A program made the translations under genes and the position numbers. The notes beneath the pieces are model-generated. The model saw only the letters and a list, made by a program, of their open reading frames with translations. It searched no databases and was not told the origin of the DNA. A stretch of DNA of 64,000 nt from Marinomonas foliarum. Lineage in GTDB: Bacteria; Pseudomonadota; Gammaproteobacteria; Pseudomonadales; Marinomonadaceae. Shown here one piece after another: positions 63,790-64,000 of this stretch (position 1 is its first letter; each line of letters starts with the position of its first letter). The stretch is from contig NZ_QPJQ01000022.1 of NCBI RefSeq assembly GCF_003337275.1, positions 1 to 64,000 on the forward strand, read 5' to 3'.

Positions 63790-64000
63790 CTAGACCTCCT
63801 CTGTATTCGTGGCTGAAGATGCGTTTTTAACAAAATCTTCTCTAAAATGTGTCATCGCACTTTGCACTGGGAACGGCGTCATACCGCCCATTGCACAGAG
63901 TGAACCGTCAACCATGGTTTCACATAGATCTGTTAATAGCTCAATATTGCTATCCACATTTTCACCAGAACGAATACGATCAATAACTTCAACACCGCGA
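63790..64000 (-). CDS. fdsB: formate dehydrogenase beta subunit, C-terminal part only
   Basis: The frame from the right edge to the TAG at 63790-63792 gives about 70 residues: VEVIDRIRSGENVDSNI, LLTDLCETMVDGSLCAMGG, then MTPFPVQSAMTHFREDF. This is the C-terminal NuoF-like 4Fe-4S region of the FMN/NADH subunit. Partial because the window ends. The last codons (GAG GAG GTC TAG) contain the fdsA ribosome site. fdsG should lie further right. Confidence 0.88.
   Translation of the reverse strand, partial: RGVEVIDRIRSGENVDSNIELLTDLCETMVDGSLCAMGGMTPFPVQSAMTHFREDFVKNASSATNTEEV

Noticed and set aside
1-64000. CRISPR arrays, prophage, toxin-antitoxin or defence genes
   Set aside because: No regular spaced repeats and no such proteins were found.

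Overview
The window reads as chromosomal DNA of a marine gammaproteobacterium of the Oceanospirillales type, most like Marinomonas. The reasons are the moderate, slightly AT-rich composition, the gene set (homodimeric aceE/aceF, rne-rluC, pabC-mltG-tmk-holB-tatD, a CLCA_X protein, NAD-type fds formate dehydrogenase) and the general similarity of the proteins to Pseudomonas and Marinomonas families. The genus is an inference from remembered families, not from a database search. Almost everything is housekeeping. There is no prophage, CRISPR array or large island; the only mobile DNA seen is the tail of an IS3-type transposase at the left edge.

Layout. 1-0.5 kb: IS3-type transposase tail running into the 3' end of a type IV pilin gene. 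0.5-5.2 kb (minus): a hypothetical gene and the acetate operon nadC-ackA-pta. 5.2-6.2 kb: a long non-coding stretch full of inverted repeats, leading into aceE-aceF (plus, 6.2-10.9 kb). 11-16 kb (minus): SulP transporter and RNase E with a repetitive acidic tail. 16.5-19 kb (plus): rluC, a secreted protein and a CLCA_X zincin-like protein. 19-25 kb: the glycine cleavage locus, with glyA-gcvH-gcvP on minus and gcvT divergent on plus, and two identical 16-bp palindromes between them. 25.4-28 kb (plus): epmC-pdxB and a PilZ protein. 28-31 kb (minus): htpX, alaA, yajG-like lipoprotein. 31-31.8 kb: seven alternating tRNA-Glu/tRNA-Gly genes. 31.8-36 kb: pabC-mltG-tmk-holB-tatD. 36-40 kb: Lon-like protease and small genes including cytochrome b562. 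40-47 kb: AraC regulator, acyl-CoA dehydrogenase with ETF-ubiquinone oxidoreductase, YaiI, NADH dehydrogenase II. 47-50.2 kb: MerR regulator, copper ATPase and a 27-codon membrane microprotein. 50-54 kb: MFS transporter, diguanylate cyclase, lipoprotein. 54-60 kb (minus): yjjG, yjjX, aroC, prmB, a KfrA-like protein, sppA and a Gph-like phosphatase. 60-64 kb: a MaoC hydratase and the fdsB-fdsA-fdsD formate dehydrogenase operon, cut by the right edge.

How it fits together. Pyruvate dehydrogenase feeds acetyl-CoA to Pta-AckA. The glycine cleavage system and SerA-independent GlyA feed one-carbon units and formate, and formate is oxidised by FdsABD to NADH, which Ndh can pass to quinone. ETF-QO passes electrons from acyl-CoA dehydrogenation to the same quinone pool.

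The most interesting signals are regulatory and sit outside genes: the hairpin-dense region and leader before aceE, a perfect 15-bp hairpin that buries the ribosome binding site of the heat-shock protease gene htpX, the twin palindromes between glyA and gcvT, and the small ORF translationally coupled to copA.
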